Below, piece by piece: positions 35,613-46,299 of a stretch of 64,000 nucleotides of DNA (within the stretch, counting starts at the first letter, position 1; the number at the start of each line of letters is the position of its first letter). Location: the NCBI RefSeq assembly GCF_040802235.1, contig NC_133156.1:184772351-184836350 (forward strand). Direction: 5' to 3'. Made by a program: the position numbers and the translations under genes. Source of the DNA: Manis javanica (taxonomy: Eukaryota > Chordata > Mammalia > Pholidota > Manidae). The notes under the pieces were generated by a model. The model saw only the letters and a program-made list of their open reading frames with translations. It was not told the DNA's origin and ran no database searches.

Positions 35613-35707
35613 TCAGAGCCCAAGGATCTCACCACAGATGGAGAGCCCCATAAAGGACAGAAGTTGGATTTCGAAACAGGAATCAGGGTTAATTGCCAGT
35701 GCAGTAC
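35613..35707 (-). CDS. GKN3: GKN3 coding exon 6 with stop
   Basis: The acceptor TTCTTCTTCAAG precedes a phase-1 start that completes Gly148. The exon encodes [20 protein letters not shown] and SICGEILGL, then TGA. Confidence 0.92.
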
Positions 35708-38700
35708 CTTGAAGAAGAAAGAAATCAGTTTACAAAAAAGATCAGAAAATTGCTTTAAGACCCCAAAGTAGAATGGCTGCATTATGAGTGGCACCTAAAT
35801 CAGTGTGGTGCTCTGGACAGCTCTGTCAGCAAGAGGTTGTGGGATGAAATGCAAAAACTGTTTGCAAAAACTGGCTCCATATTCCCTCTTTTTACTTCTT
35901 TTACTGGCCTTTAACCATCTTCCTTAAGCCCCCAGGCCCTCAAGTTCTCCCCATTTTCCTGCTGGATCCTCCTGTTAGGAGGAAGCCTAGCTTATTGAGT
36001 TAATTTATACTAAGATGTCAGTGATTGAAAACAGCCTATTAGGAAGAGGTTACTGACTGTATCTGGAATAGGAGGCAGATTTTGAAGTCTTTTATGTAGC
36101 TTTCCAAGATGATCACCACTGATGGTCACCATATCCTCAGAGGGGTGACAGCCACTGAGATGTTCCTTTCCCAGTGTCCCTAATAACTACATATTGGGGT
36201 CCTGCCTTCCAACCTCTGGGCAGCCTGAGAAAGAGGAGGCCCGGGAACCCCCGAACAATGGGCCTTTAATGGTAGGATGCCAGGCACTATGCTGGTTGTG
36301 CAGGGGGTTGGGTGAGGGTACCCACCAACTGTCAAACCCCATGGAAGAGATGACTGTCCTCCATCTTCTGGTAAAGCTAAGTTAACTCTACTTCCGGTTC
36401 ACAGTGAGCCTGGAGTCCAGAAATCACTGGGGCCACCAGGGGAAAATACATCCCAGGCCACACGTTCATACTCAGTAGCAAAGAAATGGAATAGAAAAGT
36501 GTCATTATAATTTGCCAATGACCTAAAAATCATCCTGTGCTGTTTATCTCACCCAGGGTCTTGGGTTTCTAGTTATGTTATTAACACACCTTCTTTATGC
36601 TGCTGTGCAAAGTAGGTGGGAACATTTCGGCACATGTCCATGATGGGCGTGCCGAACTGAGCTAAGTTCTTGACCCGGCTGGGTAAAACAGTGTAGGTCA
36701 GGCCGCGAGTGGATGGATAATGCTTTAAAGCCTAGAAGAAGTGGCATTTCAGAATGGTGAGGCAGAATACAGAAGTGGTACAGCAAGGAGGAAGAGACAA
36801 GAAACATATTCCCGCGCAGGTAGATTCAGTTTACAAAAACAGCCGAGCACCCAAATACATCCTTGAGTTTCATCTCGAGCAACAATATCCTGTGTGGCCA
36901 CAAGGTGGCGAGATTACTCCAGAAAAATCTATGTCTTAGCCTGTGACTCAAGTTTATTCATTCGTCCCTAATTTCTCAGTTCTTCCAGCCTACAATGCTT
37001 TTCGCATCTCCAATGATGACATAGAACAGCTTTAAAATGATTTGTTGTGTTCATATTATGTTTTTACTTGTTATGAATCAGATAAGTGCAACACATTCTC
37101 TTTGTTTAAAAAATTGATAAATTGGTTTATTTTCATGTGAGCTGAAGTGCATTCTCTCCCAAGAATCAGTGACCCTGCTGCCATGAACATTAGCACTGCC
37201 CAAATGTGCTGGGCAAGTTACTTAAGCAAATGACTGCAGATTTCAATGACTTGCCAAGGATTTCGTACTGATTTTTCATTTTTTGGCTACCCTTAAAAGA
37301 TGGAGGGGAAATAAGTCCCAGGCTTATTTTCAACTAAAGGTAATATATGTGTATGTGTTTGGAGGGAGTTTAGGGGAGAAGTTAAGGAATGAGAATGCAA
37401 ATACTCTACTAATTGACTCTAATATTTATGCTCAATGATTAATATTCACTAACATGTAGCTCACACCCTTCTGGAATACATAAAAATTATGTCCTCATAT
37501 GCGATTTTTTCATTGATTCGATTGTGATTTCACTTACATGGGACATGGACTGGACGCAAAGTCCTCTGCGTAACGGTGGATTTCATGGCATTAAGAAAAG
37601 CATGAACCGAGTTCCTCCTGTCCGTATAGCATCACTCTTTGCTATGCAAAGTTGGAAAACACCAAGCTAGGGGCAGGCCATAGGGAGATGATCCCATTTA
37701 CCTGCTGGTCCAGGGCCTTGCTCATGTCATCCAAAGTTGGGAAGGCAGCTTGGTCTATCTTGGCCAGGACACAGGCCATCTTGGGGAACAGCTTAGTTGC
37801 CAAGAGGGCCTTAAGGCAATAAGCAGTCCTGTCATTCATTCATTCGCAGTATTAGCAGAGTCCCATTTGCCATCAGCACTGGCACACGTCTGTTTCTTAG
37901 ATGGTGATGTGATTGGCGGAGCATACTGTGGGCACCAGAGCCAAGGGCCAGCCACAGGACTGACAACACACACCAAGCCCTGCTGCTCCCTAGGGCCTGT
38001 GCACTGTCCAGTTCTGCAGGCATGGGAGGGGATCCCCAGGGCACTCTACACCCCCTCCTCCCCCGCTGTCCCCCCTGCACTGTAAGGCAGGAGGGCTGGG
38101 GAGTCAGCGGCAGTGACAAACCTGATTTAAGGGCCTGACTTCCACTTAGCCACCTCCATGGTCCTCAGCTTCCCCATCTGTAAAGCAGGAATAACAGGCC
38201 CTCTCCCTCCAGTCATGAGCACGAGAGGGTGGAGGAGATACTGCTTGTGAAGGCATCCTGCAAGTTAGAGTCTCTGAATGTGTGGGGTGATTTGGAGCCT
38301 TGGGTCGGAACCTCTAGGCTCAGATTCTGCCCCTGAGTCTGCCACCGACCACCCCTTTCCCAAGGCCCGGGCCTCCCACCTGGCCCCTCTCAGCTTTGGT
38401 TTAGAGCTGTCGTTCTCCCACTGTGTCTGATCTGCCCTGCACCCTCCTCCTCCAGCCAGGGCAGTTCTAACTTCTATCTCACGTGGTGGAGCTCTGTGGA
38501 AAATTTTGTTTGAAGACAAGTTTCTATGGTTTAAAGCAGAGTTGACAATCACTAGACTGCATGCCCACTGGGAGGATTCAGAAGATGCCTCTTTGAGCCA
38601 GTTAGGTGAAGAGTGAGGCAGAAGGGATTTGGAGAAAAGAGCATGGTAGGTACAGGTGAGAGCAAAGAGGAAGCCTGGGTTCGAGGTGTCTGTCCTTGAT

Positions 38701-41000
38701 GCCCAGTGTGGGGCTGGGGTAGCTTCCAACCAGCAGGGGCTGGATGGCAGAGGGCCTTCCTGGATAGAGCAAGGAGTGTGGGCTTTTACTTCATTTAATC
38801 CTCTCAGGTTCCCTTCAGGCAGAAAGGGCAGCTATTGATGCTGTTTTGCAGATGAGGAAACTGAGGCACGTGAAGGCTGAGTGGTATCTCTGTGGTTACA
38901 GAGCTTTTCTATTGAAAGACCAGGCCAAGGGCCCAGCCAGTCACTCCCCAATGCTGCACCTTTCTTCTGGGTCAACCCCCTGAGGATGTGGGTAAGTTGA
39001 GGCAAGATTTAGGAAAGTGAAAATAAATCATTTTTCTTTGGAAATAAACTGATTAAATAAAATCTGAGGTCAAGACAAAAAAACTCCCATAGCATATACC
39101 ACTTACAAGAAATTGGGTCTTTAAATAGCTCTCTTGCTTCAGAGGAGCCTTGTGAAGTCAAGACCTCTCAGGAATGAAAAGGCAGGCAGGCCCCGGAGAG
39201 AGCACAAATGTGTCTCCTACCATCGCTGACTCAGAAACAAGTCAGCCCAGCTGCAGGGAGCCAGCCCTCACCTAGAGCTATGGATTCCCATCAAGAGTCT
39301 AAACCTAGAGAGGACAAATGTAGTGTCCTCTTCTCTCTGGACTAACTTTGGAGCAGACAGGCTTTCTTTGGCATTGTGATGAATGTGTTCCACAGCTTCT
39401 TACATTATTGTAGTCCAAGATTCCATCCCATTCACTCAGAACATTGTTGTCTCGGATGTTGACCATACTTCGGAAGGCACTGACGTGGACAGTCTGGGTC
39501 CCGATGGATCCATGGCTGTCCCTGAGGTTCTAGAGAAAACCAAGCAATAGGGACAAGACCTGAAAGCCCACAGATTCTGTTGGCTTAGACCTCGCAGGTT
39601 TAAAGGGGTTCTCACAGAAATTTGAGGGAAGTCGCCCCGGATTATCACCTGGGAATCACTTCTGCTAAAGGAAAATCACACATTTGGACCCTTTCCACTG
39701 TCACTCACCGGCAGGGCCAGGGATGGAGTCAGGAAGAAGGCTACAAGGAAGGAAGCCATGATCTGAAACGGAAATGCATGAAGTATCAGCATGTTGTGCT
39801 CCCTTAGCCCCAGGTGAGCTGGGATCCTGAAACTCAGAGGGCCCCTAGGGTTTGAGCCTTCTGAAATGATCTATGACTTTCACGGTGTCTTGTGCTCTGG
39901 GGACCCCACCGTGTTTTTCTGGGGTTGGTATGGGGTGTGCTGGGGCAAAGCTTTATTGTTCACTTGAAAACATCTTATGTTTTGCTCTACACCTGCTGTC
40001 CATCACTAGGCTAACTGCTGGACCAATACCTGGCCTGCACTAGGGCAGGCCATCCTAGGCCAACTTGTAAAATAAGTGATAATTCAGGCTCTCAGTCTGT
40101 CCTCTCTGCACCTTTCTATCTCTTCCTGACCACTGGAGACCCCTTTCGTAGCCCCTCTGGAACCTGGTACTTCCTGTTTATTTTAGGATTTTTCTAGATT
40201 CTCCCACTTTGCCTGAGCATAAAGGACCATGTACCACTTATTTATAGCTTATTTAGAAGTAGATTTTACTCAAGTGTTAGTAGTTCTTGAGATATTTGCA
40301 TTAAATCACTTTCTCTTGATGTGGCCTGAATTGCCTGATGAAGGAATTTCAGGCATCAGAGTATAAGCGAAATAGCATTAGGGGGGCAAGAAAAGACTAG
40401 AATAACAGTACCCGTGAACCTTTCCCTACATCCCATAGTCCTCTATCTGGTCTACTTTAGGCTCACTCCCATACAATATCCTGAAATTGACAGGAAGCCC
40501 CTTTCTTCTCCATCCCCACATTATCTTATGCAATATTCCACATGCAATGACAGGAGAACAACAAGATCCATCTTCAAAGGATAAGAAAACAGCTACTCTC
40601 TGCCATGATCATAATGCAATGAGGTTAGCTAAAGAGATATATGAGATACAGATACCAATAATATTTTGTTAAACTAGTCTGAAAGTTAGTGCCATACATT
40701 AAATATATATGAAACTTTCCTTTGCTGGTGATTTGTAAGTAAGACAAATCCAGGAAGAGAAGATCCAAAATATGAATACTCCTTCAAGAAATTAGTTATT
40801 ACTTCTTTTGAGAAAGACCCATCATTCAGATGTTCCAAAACAGAAAGGCTTGCCAACAAGGAGCTTAGGTACCAAATTAATATTTGGAAATTCTACTTAG
40901 GCTTGATTTGAAGAGTCCATAGTTGGGAAGAACCACTCTCTGGCTCTTTTGCTCTGAAAACATATTTGAAATCAGAAAATATACTTACAAGGTGTTCCAT
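35613..41000 (-). CDS. GKN3: Gastrokine-3, complete six-exon coding region
   Basis: A secreted BRICHOS protein; its mouse orthologue marks gastric atrophy, whereas the human gene is a pseudogene. Minus-strand exons: 41000-40989, 39762-39709, 39529-39404, 37809-37702, 36731-36590, 35707-35613 (537 nt, 178 aa, no stop or frameshift). The leader is [20 protein letters not shown]. Exon 3 has [16 protein letters not shown] and [16 protein letters not shown] cysteines are C77 ([12 protein letters not shown]) and C134 ([14 protein letters not shown]). The tail is [20 protein letters not shown] with C158 and C172. Trp56 probably corresponds to the human W59X nonsense site. Intron phases equal those of GKN2. 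A TATA box lies upstream and AATAAA downstream. The acceptor of exon 4 is pyrimidine-poor. Function in this animal is inferred from intactness. Confidence 0.93.
36590..36731 (-). CDS. GKN3: GKN3 coding exon 5
   Basis: Acceptor TTCTTCTAG, donor GTGTGT, 142 nt ending in phase 1. Encodes [40 protein letters not shown] and FAQQHKE, with BRICHOS Cys134. Confidence 0.94.
37702..37809 (-). CDS. GKN3: GKN3 coding exon 4 (BRICHOS)
   Basis: 108 nt, donor GTAAAT. Encodes [20 protein letters not shown] and [16 protein letters not shown], with BRICHOS Cys77. The acceptor TTGCCTTAAG lacks a good pyrimidine tract, but a branch-like CTGCTAATAC lies about 40 nt upstream. The first residue is Ala where GKN1 and GKN2 have Gly. 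Confidence 0.9.
38121..38262 (+). repeat. MIR SINE in GKN3 intron 3
   Basis: 'gacttccacttagccacctccatggtcctcagcttccccatctgtaaagcaggaataa' is MIR core and 3' part in sense orientation. A second, reverse-strand MIR piece lies at about 38825-38960 ('gcagatgaggaaactgaggcac'). Confidence 0.65.
39404..39529 (-). CDS. GKN3: GKN3 coding exon 3
   Basis: Acceptor TTCTCTAG, donor GTAAGA, 126 nt (42 codons). Carries [20 protein letters not shown] and [14 protein letters not shown] (Trp56) is intact here. Confidence 0.93.
39709..39762 (-). CDS. GKN3: GKN3 coding exon 2
   Basis: Acceptor GTTTCAG, donor GTGAGT, 54 nt, the same size as GKN2 exon 2. Encodes [18 protein letters not shown]. The internal Met6 could serve as an alternative start, also at the head of a hydrophobic leader. 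Confidence 0.93.
40989..41000 (-). CDS. GKN3: GKN3 coding exon 1
   Basis: ATG-GAA-CAC-CTT is followed by the donor GTAAGT; 12 nt as in GKN1 and GKN2. Chosen as start because it is in frame, has a good donor and lies 83 bp below a TATA box. Confidence 0.82.
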
Positions 41001-41082
41001 ATTGCCTCTCTCTCAGACCCCATGCAACTGCATGCATAATAGAATTTTCTATTTACCACTTATTTTCTAAGTCTAAGTCTGT

Positions 41083-41090
41083 CTTATATA
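41083..41090 (-). promoter_or_regulatory. GKN3: TATA box of GKN3
   Basis: TATATAAG on the minus strand, 83 bp upstream of the ATG, predicts a start near 41055. A GATA-type AGATAA motif lies about 100 bp further upstream, near 41185. Presence of the TATA box argues that the promoter has not decayed. Confidence 0.75.
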
Positions 41091-41099
41091 GTCCTGCAC

Positions 41100-42128
41100 C
41101 TCTTAACCATTGCCAAAATAGAGGACTTCCGAGGGCTGTTAATCATAATCTTGATACCATTACAGGGAAAAAAGGCAAGTTTATCTAATCACTGTTATCA
41201 CTTTTCTTTAACCACTTCTAAGTATTTCTTCTTTACTCTGATACCTTCAGTGGTTCCAAGGCAAACATTTCCAAGGCAAATGAACATGGCTTTGTCGGTT
41301 GGCATGCCCATGGATTATTAGCTAAGGCAAGGCTTGCAAACAGGAGATCCCATAAAATCGTCCAAAATGTTCCTGACACAAAATCAGTGAGTTCACTGTT
41401 TCTATTTCTCAATTCCCAAAAAGTTCTTTTCTACAGTGGAGGTGGTCAAGAAAGACCTTATGAAGCCAAAAGAAACAATCTGGCACTACAACATTAGATT
41501 GAAAGGCAGTCTGGTCCAGCTCTTCACCCAAACCAAAATCCACAGGGTTGGTCCTACAAAGTCGCCACCACCCACACAGCTGACCTCACTTTACCTCTCC
41601 AAACCTCCACCTCTGGTGGACTTCCCTGATGTGACATTTTGCTCTCATTATATGGTTTCTCTCTCTTCTCCCAGCTTTCACATAAGGTGCTTTTTTCCAC
41701 AAAGGACCATTTGACCAGGCCTGGAACTCCTGAGATGAAGGGTAAGCCCTTCTACAATTAGTCAAGTCCTTCTTCAGGTCTTTCATGTGTTATCTCATTT
41801 CCTTCTAAAGCCTTGGTTGGTAGTACCAACTACCTTGGTCAAATTCTAAAAGGCCCAGGCAGAGCAGGTATTTCTTCTGAGAGAAGATGAAGTAGACAGA
41901 TGAGCTTGGGCACTGGGATGATCACAGATGGAAAACAGACAGCTCAGTCCTTACAGTGCTTAATGAAAACTGGCAATGAGAAAATGAAGGATATGGGCTT
42001 TGGGGACTATCAGGTTGCACAGGGCTCAGATAATATCATGCTTGTACCTCTATTGCTCTCAGTACTTGGAAAACACCTTGCACAGAGCATAGACTCAATA
42101 GTTATTGACTAAATGAGTAAAATGTATT
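41100..42128. other. GKN3 upstream region, nothing else recognised
   Basis: Unique sequence upstream of the GKN3 TATA box; a promoter or enhancer could lie here. An L2-like 3' end ('ttgctctcagtacttggaaaacaccttgcacagagcatagactcaatagttattgactaaatgag') lies near 42050-42118. Confidence 0.4.
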
Positions 42129-42141
42129 AAAAGAATGACTT

Positions 42142-43605
42142 TCATTCTTTTGTCTGTGAATACCCAGTTTTCCCAGCACTGTTTATTGAAGGAACTATCC
42201 CTACTGTGTGCTCTTGGCTCCCTTGTCAAAAATCAGTTGGCCACACATGTATAGGTTATAGCTGGGCTGTCCTGTTCCACTGGTCCATGTGCCTGCACTT
42301 ATGCCAGTACCATATGACTGGATTGCTATAGCTTTGTAATATAGCTTGAAATCAGGAAATGAGAGGCCTCCAGCTTTGCTCTTCTTTCTTAGGATTGCTT
42401 TGGTTACTCAGGCTCAAAGACTTAAACGTAAGCCCTGCAACTGCAAAACTCCTAGGAGAAAACATAGGGAACATTGGTTGTGGCAATGACTTCTTAGATA
42501 AGATACCAAAGCATAGGCAACAAAAACTAAGATAAATAAGTGGGGATACATCAAACTAAAGAGTTTCTGCACAGAAAAAAATATCAAGAAATTGGAAAGG
42601 CATCTAAGAGAATAGGAGAAAATATTTGCAAACCATATATCTGATAAGGGGTAAATATTCAAAATATAAAAAGAACTCCTACAACTCAATAGCAAAAAAC
42701 AAATAATCCAATTAAAAAATGGGCAGAGGACCTAAACAGACATTTTTCCAAATGACCAGTAGACAAATGGCCAATAGGTACATGAAAAGATGTTCAACAT
42801 CACTAATCATTAGGAAAATGCAAATGAAAGCCATAATGAGATATTACCTCACACCTGTTAGCATGGCTATTATCAAAAAGACAAGAGATAACAAATGTTG
42901 GCAAGGATGTGGAGAAAAGGGAACCCTTACATACTGTTGGTGGGAATGTAAATTGGTACAGCCATTATGGAAGACAATACGGTGGTTCTCAAAAAAGTAC
43001 AAATTGAACTACCATATGATCCAGCAATCCAGCTCCTGGGTCTATATTCAAAGGAACTGAAATCAGGAACTTAAAGAGGTATCGACACACCCATGTTTAT
43101 TGAAGCATTATTCATAACAGCCAAGTGTCACTTGACCAATGAGTGAATAAGAAAATGGAATATTTTTCAGCCATTTGCAATAACATGAATGAATCTGGAG
43201 GGTATTATACTAAGTGAAATAAGTCAGACAGACAGAGAAAGACCAATAGTATATGGTACATTTTATACATGGAATCCAAAAGAAAAACCCCCAAAAAGCA
43301 ATTTCATAGCCTCTTGGTTGGCAGGAGCCAGGGGAAGGGATATAGATCAAAGGGTACAAATTTTCAGTTATAAGATGAGTAGGTTCTGAGGGTCTAATAC
43401 ACAGTGTGGTGACTATAGTAAATTATACAGAAGGTAAACCTGAAAGTTGCTGAGAATAGATCGTAAGCATTCTCACCACATAAAAAAGAATTAACTATAT
43501 GAGCCGATGGGAGTGTTAACTATCTTGATCTTGGTAATCATTCCACAATGCATATCAAATACATGTAATTATATTTGTCAATTAGTCTTCAATAAAGTTA
43601 GAAAG
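42142..43605 (+). mobile_element. 5'-inverted (twin-primed) truncated LINE-1
   Basis: From about 42142 to 42415 the sequence is antisense L1 ORF2. From about 42416 to 43605 it is sense L1 ORF2 C-terminus (peptides [20 protein letters not shown] and MNLEGIILSEISQ) plus 3'UTR. The two halves are neighbouring parts of one L1, so this is a 5' inversion typical of twin priming. The flanking duplication AAAAGAATGACTT (42129-42141) / AAAAGAATGGCTT (43606-43618) confirms one insertion event. Frames are broken. Confidence 0.88.
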
Positions 43606-43889
43606 AAAAGAATGGCTTCCGGGGACTAACAAAATGGCAAGCCTTGTCTCTCGGTGATGGCAATGGGGAAGAACTCACAGGTAAACCTTCAGTTTTGAGG
43701 CCGAGAGTTTTTGAGACACTTCACAGAGCAATTGCATTTGCAGCCAGAAGGGATCTTAAAATGCAATGGGAATCCTCTACTGAAAACTTCGTAGAAATCA
43801 CCAGGAGAGAAAAGAGAAAGGGCCATGAGTTGCAGAATATCAAATATATATATAATTATATTATTATAAGACACTTTGTCACCTTCATT

Positions 43890-44075
43890 GTCATTCACTT
43901 CTTATTACCAACTGGGCTAAGAGGAAGCGATTATTACCTCATTTTATAGATGTGGACATAAAGTACATAGGCTGACCACGCTAACCAAGGTCGAGTCCTA
44001 GCTCTGCCTAACCACATCTATCAGCACACAGCTAAAATCTGAACCCACATCTATGGACTTCAAAGGCTCCAACTA
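43890..44075 (-). repeat. MIR SINE, reverse strand
   Basis: 'ttacctcattttatagatgtggacataaagt ... cacacagctaaaatctgaaccc' is antisense MIR with an internal insertion. Confidence 0.55.
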
Positions 44076-45039
44076 CAGGCATGCATTTTCTTCAACACTG
44101 CACTACCTTGACGGACCCATTCATTAACTTCAAGCTGTTGTTAGCAGAACAAAGGTCCGAGGAACAAATGTTCTCCTTTCATACCCTCATCTACAGGTTT
44201 TGGCTTTTCAGATAACCAAGGTGAGCAGCTAATTTTGTTGGAGTCTCTACCCAGGCAAACAGGCACCAGAAATCACTCCAGTCCCAGCCAGCCCAGCACA
44301 CTCTGCTTGTCCCTAAGTCCAGGTTTGAGGACTGAAGAGACCAAACCTCAAGGCAGTCGTGTCATAGACTCGGAACCAGCAGATGATCCCAAATGAGTTT
44401 CTAATCCTGGACTTACCTGAAAAAGAAGGGGCACTTAGATAGCAATGCCATGAAAATAGAGTCCTGTGTTGGAAAGAGGAGGGAAGGTCAGGCCTCAAGG
44501 AATTAGGAAGCCATTGGGCAAACTGTCACTTCTGAGGTCCCCACTCACTAGCTGGCGTGAGAGGGGATGGGCCTGTCTGGAGGACAATCAGCCAGTTCCC
44601 CCTCCCACAGTGTTCTGTAGGACTTGACTCTGGGTCACACTCTTCAATTTACTGGGGTGTCTGATGCAGCATAATGTTGGGATAGCTTTGCTTGTGTAAA
44701 GGAATCTATTATTAAAGGAAATTAAATTATTATAGTTGTGTTTGAATGTTTGCTAAAATACTGATATATAAGTTTGCTAATAAATAACTATTCAGCCACA
44801 TTTTGAAAGCAGCATTTAGTTCTGTAAAGACCAATAGTTATGTGCACAAAGGAATAATCACCTTGGTTCAGCCAAGGCCCCTTGTTAAAGAATGAGCTCT
44901 GGTCAAAGGAAAGTTTGGGAAGTGCCTCTTTCCCACCCTATGTTCTCTTTCCTATCTTCCAATCCATTCCACAAACTCTTCCAGCCCTGCTTCATTTTTC
45001 AAAAGTCATCTGGGAACGTCCATGACTTGGCTCCCACTA
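44076..45039. other. Intergenic, nothing recognised
   Basis: AT-rich unique-looking DNA. Short ORFs lack any recognisable domain. Confidence 0.35.
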
Positions 45040-45560
45040 ACCTTTGCAGCTCTGTCTTCCAGTTCTTTCCAACCTAGGCCACAATGTGTACCAGATCTGG
45101 CTTTCCACTCTTCCCCACATGGAGCCAGGCTTTCCTGTCTCCAAAGCTTGGTTCACTCCTGGACATACTTCTTTTTCCTGTCCATTCTTCAAGACCAATT
45201 GGAATAGTGCCCTGCTCCCCAGGCTTCCTTCCCTCCCAGCCAAGTATCTTCTTTTCTTTTTTCAAAGTATCACAGTTCCCTGTTTGTATCTTACTTTGTT
45301 ATTTGTCTTCTTCATTGTGTTATATTTATTTGTATAGTTGTATAATTGTACCATTAAACTGCATATTCATGTTCCTAGACTGCAGATTCATTAAGGATAG
45401 AGGCTGTTTTACTTTCTGCTGTAGCTCTAATGTCTAATGTTTAGTACATTATATGACATAGAGTGGGTGCTCAAAAAATACATACATATATGGATGAATG
45501 AGCATTGTGTTGATGGCATATTATTCATCTCTGTATCTCCTGGAGGACTTAGCAATGTCT
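45040..45560 (+). repeat. L2 LINE 3' region
   Basis: L2 landmarks in sense order: 'cattcttcaagaccaattgga', 'ccccaggcttccttccct', 'ctagactgcagattcattaaggatagaggctg', 'gacatagagtgggtgctcaaaaaatacatac...gatgaatgagc'. A short second L2 end follows near 45530-45600. Confidence 0.7.
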
Positions 45561-45709
45561 GACTCATAGTGAGTGCACAGTAAGTAATTACTGAGTTTAA
45601 TGGCAAACCATGGAATCAAGTATTTAATAATAACATGAATAAGGGAGAAAATTAAAATTTGAACAGAATAGCATGTACAAGGAAAAATGGCTCTCTTCAT
45701 AAACTCCAA

Positions 45710-46258
45710 TTATAATTCAAAATTAATATTTTTGCCCCTGGATTTGAGGGCAGGGGGTGAGGAAAAGGCAAAATGAAAGCCAGGAGTCATCCAGGTGGTT
45801 TGCCTTTTATCTTGCATCCTGGAACTTCTGGCAATAATAAGATCGTTTGCTGGGATCTTTTGTCCTGCCCGGTGTTTGCTAAATGCCCTTTGATTTTGTC
45901 TGCAATGTTCTTGCCACATGCTGCACACCAGGAACTTCCTCATCCTTCTTGTACATTTTCTAGTTTCATCCTGGAGTGCAGACTTCCCTATCCATTTCTG
46001 TAATGGTACTGATATTAAATTAATCTCTCTAGCTCTGCAGAACTCAGTGGCCATCACAATTAAGGTATTATTTTTTAATCCATAAAGCTTTGTCCACATT
46101 TGACATATTTGTGCTTTTCTCCTTAATCCTGAAGCAAATGAAAAATATAAATCCATAATCAACCATGTCCTTTGGGCCCCCAAACCAACTCTCCTTCTGA
46201 TATTCTTGTTCTGTGTAGTTTGTTGTTTTAAATTAGTTCTGCTTTCCACGGAATCCAA
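45710..46258 (-). other. Unassigned 182-codon open reading frame
   Basis: The longest non-L1 ORF in the window runs from ATG 46258 to a stop at 45710. The protein is basic, with Arg/Lys-rich stretches such as RKCTRRMRKFLV. I see no signal peptide, membrane segment or known domain. There is no obvious promoter, and the surroundings are repeat-rich. It is most likely a chance frame or a decayed element. Listed because length alone makes it worth checking. Confidence 0.2.
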
Positions 46259-46299
46259 TACACAGTGTATTTAGCTTTCTTCATCTATGTGCTATTTAG

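Noticed and set aside
36595..39648. Single-exon minus-strand ORFs at 36595-36807 and 39436-39648 (70 codons each)
   Set aside because: They overlap GKN3 exons 5 and 3 but in wrong frames. The spliced frame matches gastrokine; these do not.
39709..39762. Met6 in exon 2 as the GKN3 start codon
   Set aside because: An in-frame upstream ATG in a 12-nt exon with a good donor, at the standard gastrokine position below a TATA box, is preferred. Met6 remains possible as an alternative.
35613..41000. GKN3 as a pseudogene, as in human
   Set aside because: All six exons are open, splice sites are GT-AG, cysteines are kept, and TATA and AATAAA are present. I see no disabling change.
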